64,000 nt of DNA from Megamerina dolium (GCA_963854835.1 OY978529.1:42900055-42964054), one strand, 5' to 3'. Numbered from the stretch's first letter, positions 12,772 through 24,842 are shown. Numbers and translations: made by a program. Notes: a model not told the origin generated them from the sequence alone.

Positions 12772-13074
12772 TGCGGGTGAGTAGCTCAGTTGTTAGTGAG
12801 TTGTCCTTCTGATCTGTGCGTTATGGTTTCAATCGCCAACTGAAGCACAGCTTTAATATCGAAAAGATTTTTCTTTCGAATCAGCAACTTCCCATGAAAA
12901 GCTTCTAAAAGAGGTCAAAAAATGGTTATGCTACAAGGGTTGTGCCGTTCGGAATCGACTAATATAAGCTGATCCCTTCTAATTCTGTCCAAAATTTCAC
13001 ATGCACATCAGTACTGGGTGTTAGCTCCACCAAAAAGCCCTTTAGGGCCTATAAGTGACACATATTTACTTTTT
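12772..13074 (+). mobile_element. tRNA-derived SINE, near full length (family reference copy)
   Basis: The 5' end is tRNA-like, with an A box (GTAGCTCAGTTGTTAG) and a B-box-like GGTTTCAATC. A middle part follows, including CATGAAAAGCTTCTAAAAG. The 3' part has CTAATTCTGTCCAAAATTTCAC, then CCCTTTAGGGCCTATAAGTGACACATATTTA, and a T-rich end. Other copies or pieces of the same family are at 20590, 46366, 50290, 60405 and 61190-62155, which defines the family inside this window. It inserted between HS3 and HS4. Confidence 0.8.
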
Positions 13075-14122
13075 ATTATTTGGTTTTTTTTTTATGAAAG
13101 TTCTATGTCAACGTTTTTAAGCTACACATTATTTATGTGAATTTGTTGTCTAGTGTCTGTTCATTTAAAAATGTTTATAAACATGTTTCTTTATGAAATA
13201 TTAATTTCTAATGTTATACAATTTCCGAGTATTTATATTAAAAAAAAAAAAAAACAAATAAATAAATAAGTAAACACTATCTCACCTCTAATTAAATCAA
13301 TTGAGTTACGTTGGCAACATTGATCCGCCTGCCATATTTTCTTTCAGTGTAATAAGTGACAGCGGCTAGCTGCTGTGTATGAAATGTGACAGTGAACTGA
13401 TTCAATTTTTTCACTGAAGAGTACTAAATTTTGTACATAGATCCATATAATTCAATCAATTTGAATCAATCAATTTTTTACTAGTCGTTCTATGTTCTAT
13501 GGCGAGATTCACAAACTAAAATTGTAAATAATGTTTACAAGGGTTTTTTTCTGTTTCTCTCTCAGATTTACATTCGAAGATAGTTTGCGTTCGCTAGAAA
13601 AATAATTGCTGGCAACATTTAATGACTGTTTGCTCTGATATTATTGATGTTTTTATTTGCAAGGATATACAATTTGCAGCGAAGGATTTTTTGGACCCAT
13701 TTTTGCGTAATTTTTTCTGTTTCAAATCAAAATTTCCTAAAATCTAAATTACGTTAAAGAAGAAAAAATTCGTAGTACCTAATTGTAGCAGCAAATTCTT
13801 TACAAAATTAATACTATTATACATAAGAAAGTATTATTGTGAAAATCTTTTAATTGTGCAATATATATGTATACTATAATTTTTTTGAAAAAAACAAATA
13901 ATATACAATTTCTGAGTATTTAGACATTAACATGAAATTGAAAACATTTAAATAAATAAATAAATATTATCTCACCTCTAGCTAAATCAGCCGCATTGAT
14001 ATGTGCATAATGTTTGACCTTACAACAAATGAATCAAATCGAATATAATATTTAATAATACCTAATAATAATAAAGACTTATTTTATTTTCATATACCTA
14101 TACATATTAGTATAGAATTCAT

Positions 14123-14130
14123 TATAAATG
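14123..14130 (+). promoter_or_regulatory. TATA box of HS4
   Basis: TATAAATG lies about 100 bp upstream of the HS4 ATG. Confidence 0.4.
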
Positions 14131-14222
14131 TAGATCATGACAACTCAAAGATTAGTTCTAATTGAAATTTACGCCCGACAACATCAAGATTTTTCATAAA
14201 TCCATCAGAACCTCCATACAAA

Positions 14223-14962
14223 ATGGTGTTTAGAACTTCCCTACTGCTGGTGTGTGTCTTAGCACTAACACAAGTAAGTATTCTTATCTTTCAAATTTGT
14301 AAAAAAAAAAAACAATTTTTTAAGTACAATGGTAAAATAATTTACAGAGTATTTGTGCTAGGCCCCAGCGTCAAGCTGTCAGCGAATCGAATGAGCCTGA
14401 TGAGGTGAGCAGTCGTGATAAGATCGTATTCTTTACTTTACACGAGTTTGCAAATCTGGCCAATTATACAATTGTACAAGGCAAGAATACATTTAGACGA
14501 GTACTCAATGATCCTGCTGTTGCGAATACAAAAAATGTCTACCTAAAGACAGAGTTGGAAAAATTTAACAAATTCGCTGAGAAAGTTGAAAAATTGCAGG
14601 AAACTTATACCATCGAACAAATGGGTGAATTGTTTGAGCTAATGGTAGAATTTAGTGAAATTGCAGAAAAATATGATACAACCGAAAAGGAGAATCCTAC
14701 AGAGGAGGAAGTGTTACTCGAAAAATTATTAGACACCAATGGTATGGATGAACTGAATACAGGTTTCGAGAAACGCTTTTTAGACTTTGCACAAAATTTC
14801 TATAACATATTCGAACATTATGTTGAAACATTGAATGAGCAGCAAAAGCAAGCACAATCCAAAATGATCGATTGGTATAAGAAATTTAAAGCTGAAACAG
14901 ATCTTGAAAAGAAGATTGATCTATTTATAAAATTCTTTGATTTTGTCAATACCGAGGATTAA
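14223..14962 (+). CDS. secreted helical protein HS4 (unknown family)
   Basis: Function unknown. CDS is join(14223..14273,14348..14962), 221 residues. The 17-codon signal exon MVFRTSLLLVCVLALTQ is followed by GTAAGT; the acceptor is TAATTTACAG. The mature start SICARPQRQ combines features of HS3 (SI-A) with the ARP motif of HS5-HS10, so it links the two groups. An acidic, Ser-rich linker (SESNEPDEVSS) precedes the helical body. The motif region ENPTEEEVLLEKLLDTNG, then FEKRFLDFAQNF and YVETLNEQQKQ, is nearly the same as HS3. No cysteine occurs in the mature helical body. The poly(A) region near 14996 has AATAAA. Confidence 0.88.
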
Positions 14963-15410
14963 TGTATTGTTCATATAATTTATAAAAAAACAAAAAATAA
15001 ATAATAAAATGAAATGAACTATTACAATTACGTCGTTAGATGGGTTACTGAATTTTAATTACGACATTCGACAATAAGTTGCAACCATCCAAAATATGTT
15101 GACAACTGTCAAAATGGAAAAGTTTCTAAATTTGACGCAAATCTCTTCTCTTGTCATATGTTCATGTTTATAATTTGATGATTTATAATTATAAGAGCTC
15201 TCATATAAATATATGCCATTTCATTATTGACAAATATGATCTGTATTTAGGCTGTGATTTAGTGCATTTTTTTATTAAATACATTTTTTAGTTTTTATAT
15301 TATTTCGTTTCGTTAGTGTTATTATGCAGTTCGTATACCACGTAGATGACAAATGTTTTCTTATAATAACTGCCTGGCTCGGTGGTTTAGGTTGCGCAAT
15401 ATGCGAGATA

Positions 15411-16102
15411 TACAGGGTGGACCATTTAGTGGTTTTTTCCTTTTAATTATATGCTATTTTTATAGTGATAGCTCTTTCCCACTGGAAATGTTGACAGAAA
15501 GGCATTATCATATCTCCGTGGAACGAAATGAATCGCTTTCTGCTTGAACAACGGTGGCAAATAATGCAAACTTATTTTCAAAGTCAATATTTTTGACTTT
15601 GAGAGGCATGATAAAGGATTTTTTGTGGCACGAAATAGATGATATGGACTTGGACGATCCTTGGTTTTAGCAGGATGGTGCACCATGCCATTTCGCGCGC
15701 CAAGTTCGCTAGTCACGTCAACAGCCGTTTCGGCGATATCAATTGACCGCCTCCGAGCTGCGATTTGATGCCGTCAGACTTTTTTCTGTGGTGTGCGGTG
15801 AAGGACTGATGACATGCAAACAATCTATTAACGATTCAGGCCCTTAAGGCGAATATTGAGCAACCCATTCGTAGAGATAGAACCAGAAACCGTCATTAAG
15901 GTGTTGGAAAACTGGTTGGACCGGATGCGCTGCTGCAAAGCCAGCCGGGGCTCATTCACATGAATGGAGCCGTGTTCCATCGAAAATAATCGAAATATTT
16001 GCTTTTTCGAATAAACCATTAATATAGGTATCGCAAAAATTCTAGTTTTGTTCATTTTTATTTCTATTTCTAAAAAGTAACTTCTATATGATCCACCCTG
16101 TA
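15411..16102 (+). mobile_element. Tc1/mariner-type element, deletion derivative
   Basis: Inverted termini CAGGGTGGACCAT and ATGATCCACCCTG are flanked by TA on both sides. The interior carries a decayed transposase 3' half: QQDGAPCHFAR, then a frame-broken SCDLMPSDFF-like block, and EPETVIKVLENWLDRM near the end. Several stops and frameshifts are present, and the first half of the transposase is missing. The copy is inactive and lies between HS4 and HS5. Confidence 0.8.
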
Positions 16103-16109
16103 CTTCTAC

Positions 16110-17130
16110 CGCAACTTGCACTTTGTTTAAACTCGTATAAATCGCATTTTGCATACGCAACGCTAGCGTTCTGGCATTGATTGGGTTACATTGTCATTGG
16201 CATAATATTTAAGGTTTAGTACTTCGAAATAACTCGCGAAAAAAAAGTTGCTTACTTTTAGGATGCACACAAATTGTATAAGAAAGTAATTCACAACAAT
16301 ACTGACTACCCTGTGTGTTTGTTTTATAATTCAAATGTACATATAAAATATATAACGACAATATTAGTGGCAAGCTGCGATATGTATTGAAAATAAGAAT
16401 ATGTTCCGGAAAAAGATTCTAGTGAATTTTGTAGGGGAACTTCCATAAGAGTTTGTGATATTAGGAAGCATATTCCGGAAAAACTAGAAGAGACAAAATT
16501 TACTAGATGTTGATTATGCATTTCGCACTTCTAGAGGTGAGGATCAGGTACGGTGAGAGCAAATTTTCTAAAAATGTCAAATTTATAAGGTAAGAATATT
16601 TCGGAAAAATGTTTAGGAGAAAAAAATTAACGGAGGTGGGTCATGCATTTTGCAAGAGCTGTGGGAAGAAATTATTTTTAAAACGTCAATTTTGTTGATG
16701 CGGAGAAAAATTAATAGGGGTTCAGAATATTTTTTATCGCTCTAGGCGCAAGTCCTGGGCAACTTTGGCCCAGGTTGATTTTCCTCACTAACGTTTGAAC
16801 TTAAATTTCAAGCACCCACCCAGCATTTCCTACATCACACATTTCTCTAACGGAATCACACAAATTAGGGGTGTTGTATATCAACATTTCTTTAATTAAG
16901 ATCTCCGTATGTCACTTTGCCATAGCTAATGTACATACATTTGTTTACACTCACATATCGAGCGTCTGCGACAATAGTTCGAAAACCCCATCAATTAAAT
17001 ATGTTTGTACTGCAATAACACCGGATTTTAAGTTCGGTCACTTCATGTGCAGAAAATACATGTCTAATTGATAACCTTGTGCGTTTTTGAAACGGTTAAA
17101 AATTCAACTTTCACGTTACTTTCTTCCTTT
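16110..17130. other. intergenic DNA between HS4 and HS5
   Basis: No gene or RNA feature is supported. Two similar blocks with TTCCGGAAAA lie near 16400 and 16470, and a weaker one with TTTCGGAAAA near 16590. They may be parts of an old repeat. Confidence 0.3.
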
Positions 17131-17137
17131 TGCTGGC

Positions 17138-17300
17138 GATAAGAAACATCTGCTTGTACAAAAAAAAAATCAATTATAGCTTGATCACCTCAAAGTGATT
17201 TGGCAAATTATGTTTTTATTAGAAGAAAATAACATTGCATATGATGATATCAATTGTTCTATGCTGCTAATAGAGGAATTTCAGTAGCCCTATAAAATGG
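17138..17300 (+). promoter_or_regulatory. HS5 promoter: GATAAGA box and TATA box
   Basis: GATAAGA at 17138-17144 and TATAAAATGG at 17291-17300, the latter 71 bp before the start codon. The pairing of a GATA-factor site with a TATA box recurs before HS6-HS10. Confidence 0.5.
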
Positions 17301-17370
17301 ACTTCAATTGTGATCAATCAACAGTCGTCAACCTACTCCTGACTGGTGAGCTTGTACAATATTGTTCAAA

Positions 17371-18114
17371 ATGTCAAAAACTTTCACTTTGCTGTTCTCG
17401 TTCGTACTCTTGATTGTGGTAAGTTTGAGAAAATTGTACTAAGGAAAAAAAATCGGTCAATTATTTTTATCAATAAACTAATTTTATATCCAACAGCTTG
17501 CGCAAGCACGTCCACAAGGCCGTACCACAACAAACAAGCTAGATGTGACAATTGAAAAACTGCCAATCCAAATAAGAAAGCATTTGGAAGCTTTAATTGA
17601 ACCAGTTTTGAAAAATGCTAAACCTATTTTAAATAGCGTTGTTGAAGCTGCAAAGAATATTGTACCACAAAATGAATCCTTGAATCAAAGAATTGCTCGT
17701 TTAGTCACTGTTATCCAACGTATCGAAGAATTGGATGACAATTCAAGTTTAGAGGAAAAAACTAAAGTCTATGTACAAGTGAAAACATTGTTGGCCAAAT
17801 ACAAGACTTTGGATGAATCTAAATCGGATGATGCTTTCATCAAGAAGACTTTGAAACAAAACGGTGTCGAACAATTAATCGAGGAACATCATTATCGCAA
17901 GGTCGTTTTCTGGTTAGATCTTAAAGTCATCTTTAAGACAATCAGCCAACATCTCACCAAGATAGATCAGGAAACTGTTAATGCACTCGTAGCAGATAGG
18001 AATCGATTCGAAGAGGATGAAATTTTGAAATTTGAAGAATTATTGGAAGATTTCATTAACAAACAGATCAAATTGACTGAGGAGAACACATCTGTAAATA
18101 CTGTTTCAGCATAA
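17371..18114 (+). CDS. secreted helical protein HS5 (unknown family, HS5-HS10 group)
   Basis: Function unknown. CDS is join(17371..17418,17497..18114), 221 residues. From here on the signal exon is 16 codons (MSKTFTLLFSFVLLIV, donor GTAAGT); exon 2 opens with LAQARPQ, the group hallmark, and cleavage probably falls after LAQA. The cysteine-free helical body has VEAAKNIVPQNESLNQRIARL, matching the KVTPQS....KIAKL block of HS6-HS9. It also has LDESKSDDAFIKKTLKQNG near residue 125 and HHYRKVVFWLDL after it. HS5 lacks the Ser-Glu acidic linker of HS6 and HS7. A poly(A) signal is at 18159-18164. Confidence 0.88.
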
Positions 18115-18689
18115 TATGTTTGGTATCCATGAAAATGTTTTCATATTTTCTTTTTTTGAATAAATAAAATTGCTTATCGAAACAATTATTGGATTGTTAA
18201 TTTAACGCATTTCATGATTTCTAATAATTAGACTTGATAAAAAGTACTTGATAGAGTAGGCCTCTTGATAAATCTCGTGAATATTAGCAGACGAACGTTT
18301 AATCGCTAAATGCATCATTTCGGACTAAATTGGATTTATAATATCAATAATAATTTGAATAATTTTCACTTGAGCACTATATTTTCTATTTAGACGTCAT
18401 TGACCTCCGAAATCACATAGTGACAGTGTAATCGCAAACTCAGAGTTGTATTCGCTAATACGCAATTTTTTCTTGATACAATTGAAGCTCTTAAATATTC
18501 AAAAAACTTTTAAATTTAAAGTGTTTTACTATTTTCATAAAGTACATTTCTATAGCCGATCAAATTTATAAATCAAATTATATGGAAATTTTCATTACAT
18601 TACTTTATAATTAATTATCTTGAAAAAATACTAAGAAATTCATGTATACACGGAAGGTAACAGAAAGTACAATAAAGTAATTTAAAAAA

Positions 18690-20290
18690 TCTCCTTACAG
18701 TCGGCTGGGGCCGACCAAACTATACCCTGCATATGTAGATTTATATATAAAAAGTTTACTCGAATATCCAACTTTTCTTTTATTTCCACTTTTCGAGAAA
18801 CAATTTTTGCATATACTACTAATTTACACCCGAAAGATGGTTGACTTTGACGAAGTAAAAGGATTTTAAAATAATTCCGAGGCTTAGTATGGGAGCTATA
18901 TAAAAAGTGGGCGTAGCTTACCACTTTCTAGTAAATCTAAATTAATTTTTCAATGTTAATCCACACCTTAAATTTGGTGTCCTACGTTGAATAGTTTCTA
19001 AGTTATGGTGGTTAACATTTTTGTTTAATTTCCTCAACTTTGTATGGGAGCCCCAATAAGAAGTGGGCGTGGTACGCTGATTTTTCGCCAGATTATTTCC
19101 GACTACGATATTAATTTAAGTGTCAATTATGGTTATTGTAGACATAAGATTGCCTAAGTTACAGCTGTTTCAATTTAAAATTTGTATGGGGGCTACCATA
19201 AACACTGGGCGTGGTGCGCCCATTTTCTGTGAGCCTAGTTGCTCGTACAATACTAATCCATACCCTAAGTCTCGTTGTCCTAGGCTAAATGGTTTGTAAG
19301 CTATGGAGCTTAAAATTTTAGTTTAATTCACTCGACTTTGTATGGGAGACCCATGAAGGAGTGGGCGTGGCACACTGATTTTCTGCCACATTTTTGCCGA
19401 CTACGATATTAATTTAAGTGTCAATTATGGTTATTCTAGACAGAAGATTGCCGAAGTTACAGCTGTTTCAATTTAAAATTTGTATGGGGGCTACGATAAA
19501 CACTGGGCGTGGTGCGCCCATTTTCTGTGAGCTTAGTTGCTCGTACAATACTAATCCATACCCTAAGTCTCGTTATTCTGCGCTGAATAGTTTGCAAGTT
19601 ATAACCGGTAACATTTTTTTTAATTTCCGCAACTTTGTATGGGAGACCCAAAAAGGAGTGGGCGTGGCACATTGATTTTCTGCCATATTATTTCTGACTA
19701 CCGTGTTAATCTAAGTGTCAATTATGGTTATTCTAGACAGAAGATTGTAGAAGTTACAGCAGTTTCAATTTAAAAGAAGTACAGACACTTTGTATGGGAG
19801 CTACGCTAGAAAGTGGGCGTGGCTCACCCACTTTTGGCGAGATTATATAGTAGTATAATATAACTCTATGTGCAAAATATTGTTGTCCCAAGTGGTATAT
19901 TATGTGAGTTATAGCAAGTTAAAGATTTTGAAAATTTCGAGGTTAGTCGCTTTGAATGCTTGGTGTGGGCGTGGTTATTGACCGATCATGCCCAATATCA
20001 ATCCCCTCCGTACCCTTGGATCATAGATTACTTATGCCAAATTTCATTGAAATAGCTCAATATTTACTCAAGTTATCGTGCGAACCAGCCAGGTGACAGA
20101 CAGACGGACGGACGGACGGACGGACGGACGGACGGACGGACGGACGGACGGACATCGTTAAATCGAAAATTTAATCGACGCTGATCACGAATATATATCC
20201 ATGTCTATATCTCCGGAGATTCCTTCAAGTGGACACAAACATCTGACCGAAATGAATATACCATGCATATTGCATTATGCAGGGTATAAA
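18690..20290 (+). mobile_element. hairpin-ended repetitive element, left arm of a large inverted repeat
   Basis: Starts at CTCCTTACAGTCGGC with a 6-bp-stem hairpin (GTCGGC TGGG GCCGAC), then TATACCCTGCATATG. The body is made of about 145-150 bp units, each with TTTGTATGGGRGC and GTGGGCGTGG (near 18885, 19043, 19185, 19338, 19485, 19635 and 19790). Then comes a GACG/GACAGA microsatellite at 20096-20153, and it ends near TGCAGGGTATAAAA. No coding capacity. The hairpin, lack of transposase and internal GTCY microsatellite recall non-autonomous Helitron/Helentron or mini-me elements of flies, but this class is an inference. Confidence 0.7.
20096..20153. repeat. GACG tetranucleotide microsatellite
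   Basis: A GACAGACAGACG lead-in followed by about ten perfect GACG units, at a fixed place inside the element. The right arm (20881-20905) and the third copy (about 33062-33094) carry shorter versions. Confidence 0.9.
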
Positions 20291-20589
20291 AACGGAGTGC
20301 GATTAGTCAACACGGATAGCTCAGTACAGATGCTGCATATAGGTAGGAAAGAGAGAGCTAAGTTTAGTATAAACTATAAATATGATAGAGAGAAAAGAGA
20401 ATAACTCTATGTTCCATTGAAAATCAAATTTCTACAGATTTGACGTTACATTGCCTACCAATCCGTTTTGACTAATCACTCTTATGGCTTTTGTATGAAA
20501 TAGATCGGAATAAAATATGTTTTTACAATTCACTTCACTTCATTCATTTATTCATGCTGGCAATTATTTCGGCAGTATCAAATTGTCAT

Positions 20590-20741
20590 GTCGCAAAAGT
20601 CATGTCGCAAGAGTTCTGCAGTTCGGAACTGGTTAAAATAAGTAGTCCCCTTCTAATACTTTCCAAAATTTAACACGCACAACAGTAATGGAAGAGAAGC
20701 TCGTCCAAAGAGCCTTTCGCTCTAAGTGGCACATAATAATT
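20590..20741 (+). mobile_element. SINE 3' part in the inverted-repeat spacer
   Basis: Matches the 3' half of the SINE at 12772 (TTCGGAACTGG, then CCCCTTCTAATACTTTCCAAAATTTAACACGCAC, then GTGGCACATAATAA). It sits directly at the inner end of the right arm, so it is part of the roughly 450-bp spacer. Confidence 0.7.
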
Positions 20742-22073
20742 TTTATACCCTGCATAATGCAATATGCATGGTATATTCATTTCGGTCAGATGTTTGTGTC
20801 CATTTGAAGGAATCTCCGGAGATATAGACATAGATATATATTCGTGATCAGCGTCGATTAAATTTTCGATTTAACGATGTCCGTCCGTCCGTCCGTCTGT
20901 CTGTCACCTGGCTGGTTCGCACGATAACTTGAGTAAATATTGAGCTATTTCCATGAAATTTGGCATAAGTAATCTATGATCCAAGGGTACAGAGGGGATT
21001 GTTATTGGGCATGATCGGTCAATAACCACGCCCACACCAAGCATTCAAAGCGACTAACCTCGAAATTTTCAAAATCTTTAACTTGCTATAACTCACATAA
21101 TATACCACTTTGGACAACAATATTTGGCACATAGACTTATATTATACTACTATATAACCTCGCCAAAAGTGGTTGAGCCACGCCTACTTTTTAGCGTAGC
21201 TCTCATACAAAGTGTCTGTACTTCTTTTAAATTGAAACAGCTGTAACTTCTACAATCTTCTGTCCAGAATAACCATAATTGACACTTAGAATAATATCGT
21301 AGTCGGTAATAATATGGCAGAAAATCAGTGTGCCACGCCCACTCCTTTTTGGGTCTCCCATACAAAGTTGCGGAAATTAAAAAAATGTTACCGGTTATAA
21401 CTTGCAAACTATTCAGCGTAGAATAACGAGATTTAAGGTGTGGATTAGTATTGTACGAGCAACTAGGCTCACAGAAAATGGGTGCACCACGCCCACTGTT
21501 TATCGTAGCCCCCATACAAATTTTAAATTGAAACAGCTGTAACTTCGGTAATCTTCTGTCTAGAATAACCATAATTGACACTTAAATTAATATCGTAGTC
21601 GGCAAAAATCTGACAGAAAATCAGTGTGCCACGCCCACTCCTTCATAGGTCTCCCATACAAAGTCGAGGGAATTAAACTAAAACTTTTAAGCTCCATAAC
21701 TTGCAAACTATTCAGCGTAGAATAACCAAATTTAAGGTGTGGATTGATATTGAAAAATTAATTAGATATACAAGAAAGAGATAAGTCACGCCCACTTTTT
21801 ATATAGCTTCCGTACAAAGTCTCGGATTTATCTTAAACATTAAAACACCCATAACTTACTAATTAATACGCCTAGGTCAACCCATTGCAACCTATGTAGT
21901 TTAGTATTATAGGCAGAAATTGATCCTCCAAAATTGGTGAGGTACGCCTGCTTCTTAATGTAGGTCCTATACAAAGTAGTGGAAGAAAAGGATGGATATA
22001 CGAGCAAACTTTTTATATATACCTCTACATATGCAGGGTATAATTTGGTCGGCCCCAGCCGACTGTAAGGAGA
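20742..22073 (-). mobile_element. hairpin-ended repetitive element, right arm of the inverted repeat
   Basis: Reverse-complement relative of the element at 18690, from TATACCCTGCATAATGC at its inner end to the hairpin GTCGGCCCCAGCCGAC and GTAAGGAGA at its outer end. It has the same periodic CCACGCCCAC units and a GTCC/GTCT microsatellite. It is shorter than the left arm because it has fewer periodic units. The two arms meet head to head around a spacer of about 450 bp. Confidence 0.7.
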
Positions 22074-22329
22074 TTTTTTTTTGGTATTTTTGGGCCGTAA
22101 AGTAATCTTCACAAATACAAAATGCTTCCTGAAACTGTTTATAATACACTATGAAAAATATAATTAATTGAAAATTCGACTCAGAATTAGCATTATCATT
22201 ATCAAATTGCAGTTTTTCGAATGCTTTTCGTTTTATAAATTGTATATTTTATTTGTATTTTTATATTTTTTTTTTTTTTTTTTTTTTGAGATGCAACTAA
22301 TCACCTTCACCGTAATTTTTACGAATTAT

Positions 22330-22463
22330 GATAAGAACATGTTAACTAATAAAGCTTTTACGAGTTACGTATAATCTATTGATGATTCGTCAAATTAAAA
22401 ACGTTTATTAACGATAATTATTGATTTAGATGATTAACCGCCTACCTAACATGATATAAAAGG
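22330..22463 (+). promoter_or_regulatory. HS6 promoter: GATAAGA and TATAAAAGG
   Basis: GATAAGA at 22330-22336 and TATAAAAGG at 22455-22463. Between them ATTCGTCAAATTAAAAACG and TTATTAACGATAATTATTG are near copies of blocks upstream of HS7 and HS8; HS9 keeps the first block and a weaker version of the second. Confidence 0.6.
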
Positions 22464-22523
22464 CAGCTAAACGGTAAATTTTGAATTAATCTAGAATTCA
22501 GTTTTCAGTTGATTTCATTAAAA

Positions 22524-23306
22524 ATGGCAAAGTTTTTCTCACTACTTCTTGCGAGTGCGCTGCTCTTTATGGTGTGTTGTGTGCTGTGCGAAGTTTGCTC
22601 TAATTTTACACTTTTTTTTTCATTATTTATTCCTTACTATTTTTGTTTTGTTTATTTTTAGCTGACTCAAGCACGTCCAGAACCAGCATCATCTGAAGAA
22701 AACAATTTAGACTCGTCGGAGGAAGACTCTGTACTTGGGGGGCTAGGTGTCCTTTTCGCAACGCTCGGTTTAGAAATGTTTGTAACAGAAAAAGTGAATG
22801 ATGCTGCCATACCAGTAATTACAAAACTTACACCTAGCATTGAGAAAGTTATTAAGGAAGCAGAGAAAGTTACACCACAAAGTGATATCTTCAAAAAGAG
22901 GATTGCTAAGCTAACGCAAATGATTGAAAGTGAAAAAAAGAATGACGAGACATCCGTCAGAAAGCAACTCTTTTTGGATTTAGATCTTTTGTTTCAGAAA
23001 TACAACGCATTGGATGATGCCAACACCGATGATGCGTTCTTTAAGAAGATATTCAAAGAAAACGGTATCGAAGAGATAGCTACGGAATTCCATTACCGCA
23101 AGGTCGTTTTAGCTCTCGATCTATTCCCAAAAATAGAAAGCTATTTAGAAATGTTACGGAAGGATTCACCCTCAGAAACAAAAGATCTTCCAACTGCAGA
23201 ACAGATTCATGAAAAGTTTGCTTCTTTAGATCTAAAAGAAAAGGAAGCTCTTGTGGTCGATTTTGTAAAAACGATGGACTTCGAACCTAAAGAAGATAAA
23301 GAATAA
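22524..23306 (+). CDS. secreted helical protein HS6 (unknown family)
   Basis: Function unknown. CDS is join(22524..22571,22662..23306), 230 residues. Signal exon MAKFFSLLLASALLFM (donor GTGTGT); exon 2 starts LTQARPEPASSEEN. An acidic linker, SSEEN then SSEEDS, has several S-x-E sites, the consensus for secretory-pathway kinases of the Fam20 type; phosphorylation is inference. A hydrophobic helix, VLGGLGVLFATLGLEMF, precedes the amphipathic body. Family blocks are EAEKVTPQSDIFKKRIAKL near residues 82-100, DDANTDDAFFKKIFKENG ending near 151, and EFHYRKVVLALDLFPK near 158-173. The tail is strongly charged. No cysteine is present in the mature part. The first coding AUG is fixed by the signal peptide and the shared 16-codon exon. 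Confidence 0.9.
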
Positions 23307-23437
23307 ATGCACAGAAAATACTTTAAATTAAGTTTTTTTTTTCAATTTAAATTTCAAAGGAAATTTTTTTCTAAAATTAATGTGTATATAATTTGCTTGT
23401 TTTTTAAACAAAATTAAAATATTCTATATATAATGTG

Positions 23438-23641
23438 TTATTCATTTAATATAAACGACCCAAATCGCAAATCGATATAATCCAATGTTCGAATAAATAC
23501 CTTAAATGACATTTTCAGAAGTCCTAGTTCCAGTCTTAGAGATTCATTCGGTGTTCCCCTTGGTAGTGAAAGTAGACGGCAATAGTTTTTGAAATGCTCG
23601 CGGTATCCTCCAAATCGATTACATTGGAAAGTGTAAAACAA
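23438..23641 (-). mobile_element. relic of a non-LTR retrotransposon C-terminus
   Basis: A short antisense open stretch reads EHFKNYCRLLSLPRGTPNES, then LRLELGLLKM. This resembles the block after the reverse transcriptase domain of LINE-type polyproteins (FL..LLGLPR.TP...LRLELGL). Only about 60 codons remain. The call rests on that motif. Confidence 0.45.
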
Positions 23642-23689
23642 TCAGCGCCGCAAGCCGTGTGGAAAACATGATCATTCGGTATGGGTCGA

Positions 23690-24475
23690 TGGAATTATAC
23701 CCTGGATGTATTCATGTTTTTTCCCCGCTACTTTATATGGCTTGTTGATTTGATGCCAGCTTATTTCCGACTACAATATTAATATACTTCTTAATTATGA
23801 TTGTTCTAGGCAGAAGACTACCGAAGTTACAGTGTTTTAAATTTAAAGGAAATCCTAGCGCATTGTGTGGGAGCTACTATAAACAGTGGGCTTGGCTCGG
23901 CCTTTTCTTGTAAAACTAGTTATTCTTACGATACCAATTCACACTTTAAATATGATTGTTCAACGCTGAATAGTTCGTAAGTTATGGCGATTTAAACATT
24001 TTTTACTCGCCTTAATATGGAAGCCACAAAAAAAAGTCGGGGAGGCATGCTGATTTTATTCCAGAATTTTTCGACTACAATGTTAATCTAAGTGCCAAAT
24101 ATGGTTGTTCTAGAGAGAAGATTGACAAAGTTATAGAGGTTTAAATTTAAAAGAAATTCAGGCAGTTTTTGTGGGAGCTAATATAGGGAGTAGGCGTGGG
24201 TCCCAAATGCTATTGTCCTGGATGACAGGAGGTTAGTCACTTTGATGGCGTGACAATTGATCGATCACGCCCATTATCAATCCCGTCCGTACCCTTGCCA
24301 AATTTCCCCAGATTTAGCCTCCTTCGTATATTTTCTATTTCCAAATATAAAGAAATTGTTCGACTACAAGAGATTGAGGTCGAATAGCCTCTCATTCGTC
24401 AATGCAGTTAACGCTTATTTTGATGGCCTCGGAAAATCGTAATACGTGTACTTGAAGGGTATAAAAAATTGAAGA
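23690..24475 (+). mobile_element. diverged copy of the hairpin-ended element
   Basis: Contains decayed versions of the same units (GACTACAATATTAATATACTT, GTGTGGGAGCTACTATAAACAGTGGGC) and the block GATCGATCACGCCCATTATCAATCCCGTCCGTACCC. It ends in GAAGGGTATAAAA. The terminal hairpin and microsatellite are gone. Its right part was copied together with HS7 in the HS7/HS8 duplication. Confidence 0.55.
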
Positions 24476-24713
24476 GTTCTTCAAGAAGTGCAATGAGCAA
24501 AAAAAGACAGGAACTTATTGACCCACTTCCGTAATTAGGTATGTACGAGTACACTAGAACATAATATTAAAAGGCAGAGTTAATTAGAAATTTGATTCTG
24601 AACAAAAGCATCATTATCAAATTGCAGAGGTCATTTTTGTTTTTTTATTTTTAGAATGTTTTTCTTTTCTTTTTACCATTTATTTTGTCTTCACCATGAT
24701 TTTTATAAATATT

Positions 24714-24842
24714 GATAAGAGTATATTAAATAATAAAGCTTTTATGAAATATATATTATATAATCAGTCTCGATTCGTCTAATGAAATGTGTTTATTAAC
24801 GATAGTTATTGCATTCGATGATCATCCACATAATATAAAAGG
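24714..24842 (+). promoter_or_regulatory. HS7 promoter: GATAAGA and TATAAAAGG
   Basis: GATAAGA at 24714-24720 and TATAAAAGG at 24834-24842, 61 bp upstream of the ATG. The segment is almost identical to the HS8 promoter. Confidence 0.6.

Noticed and set aside
12780..12850. tRNA gene at the A/B-box sequence
   Set aside because: The acceptor stem does not pair, the anticodon arm is poor, and the segment continues into a repeated SINE body found elsewhere in the window.
20096..20153. CRISPR-like or tandem array signal
   Set aside because: It is a plain GACG microsatellite in a eukaryotic mobile element; no spacers.
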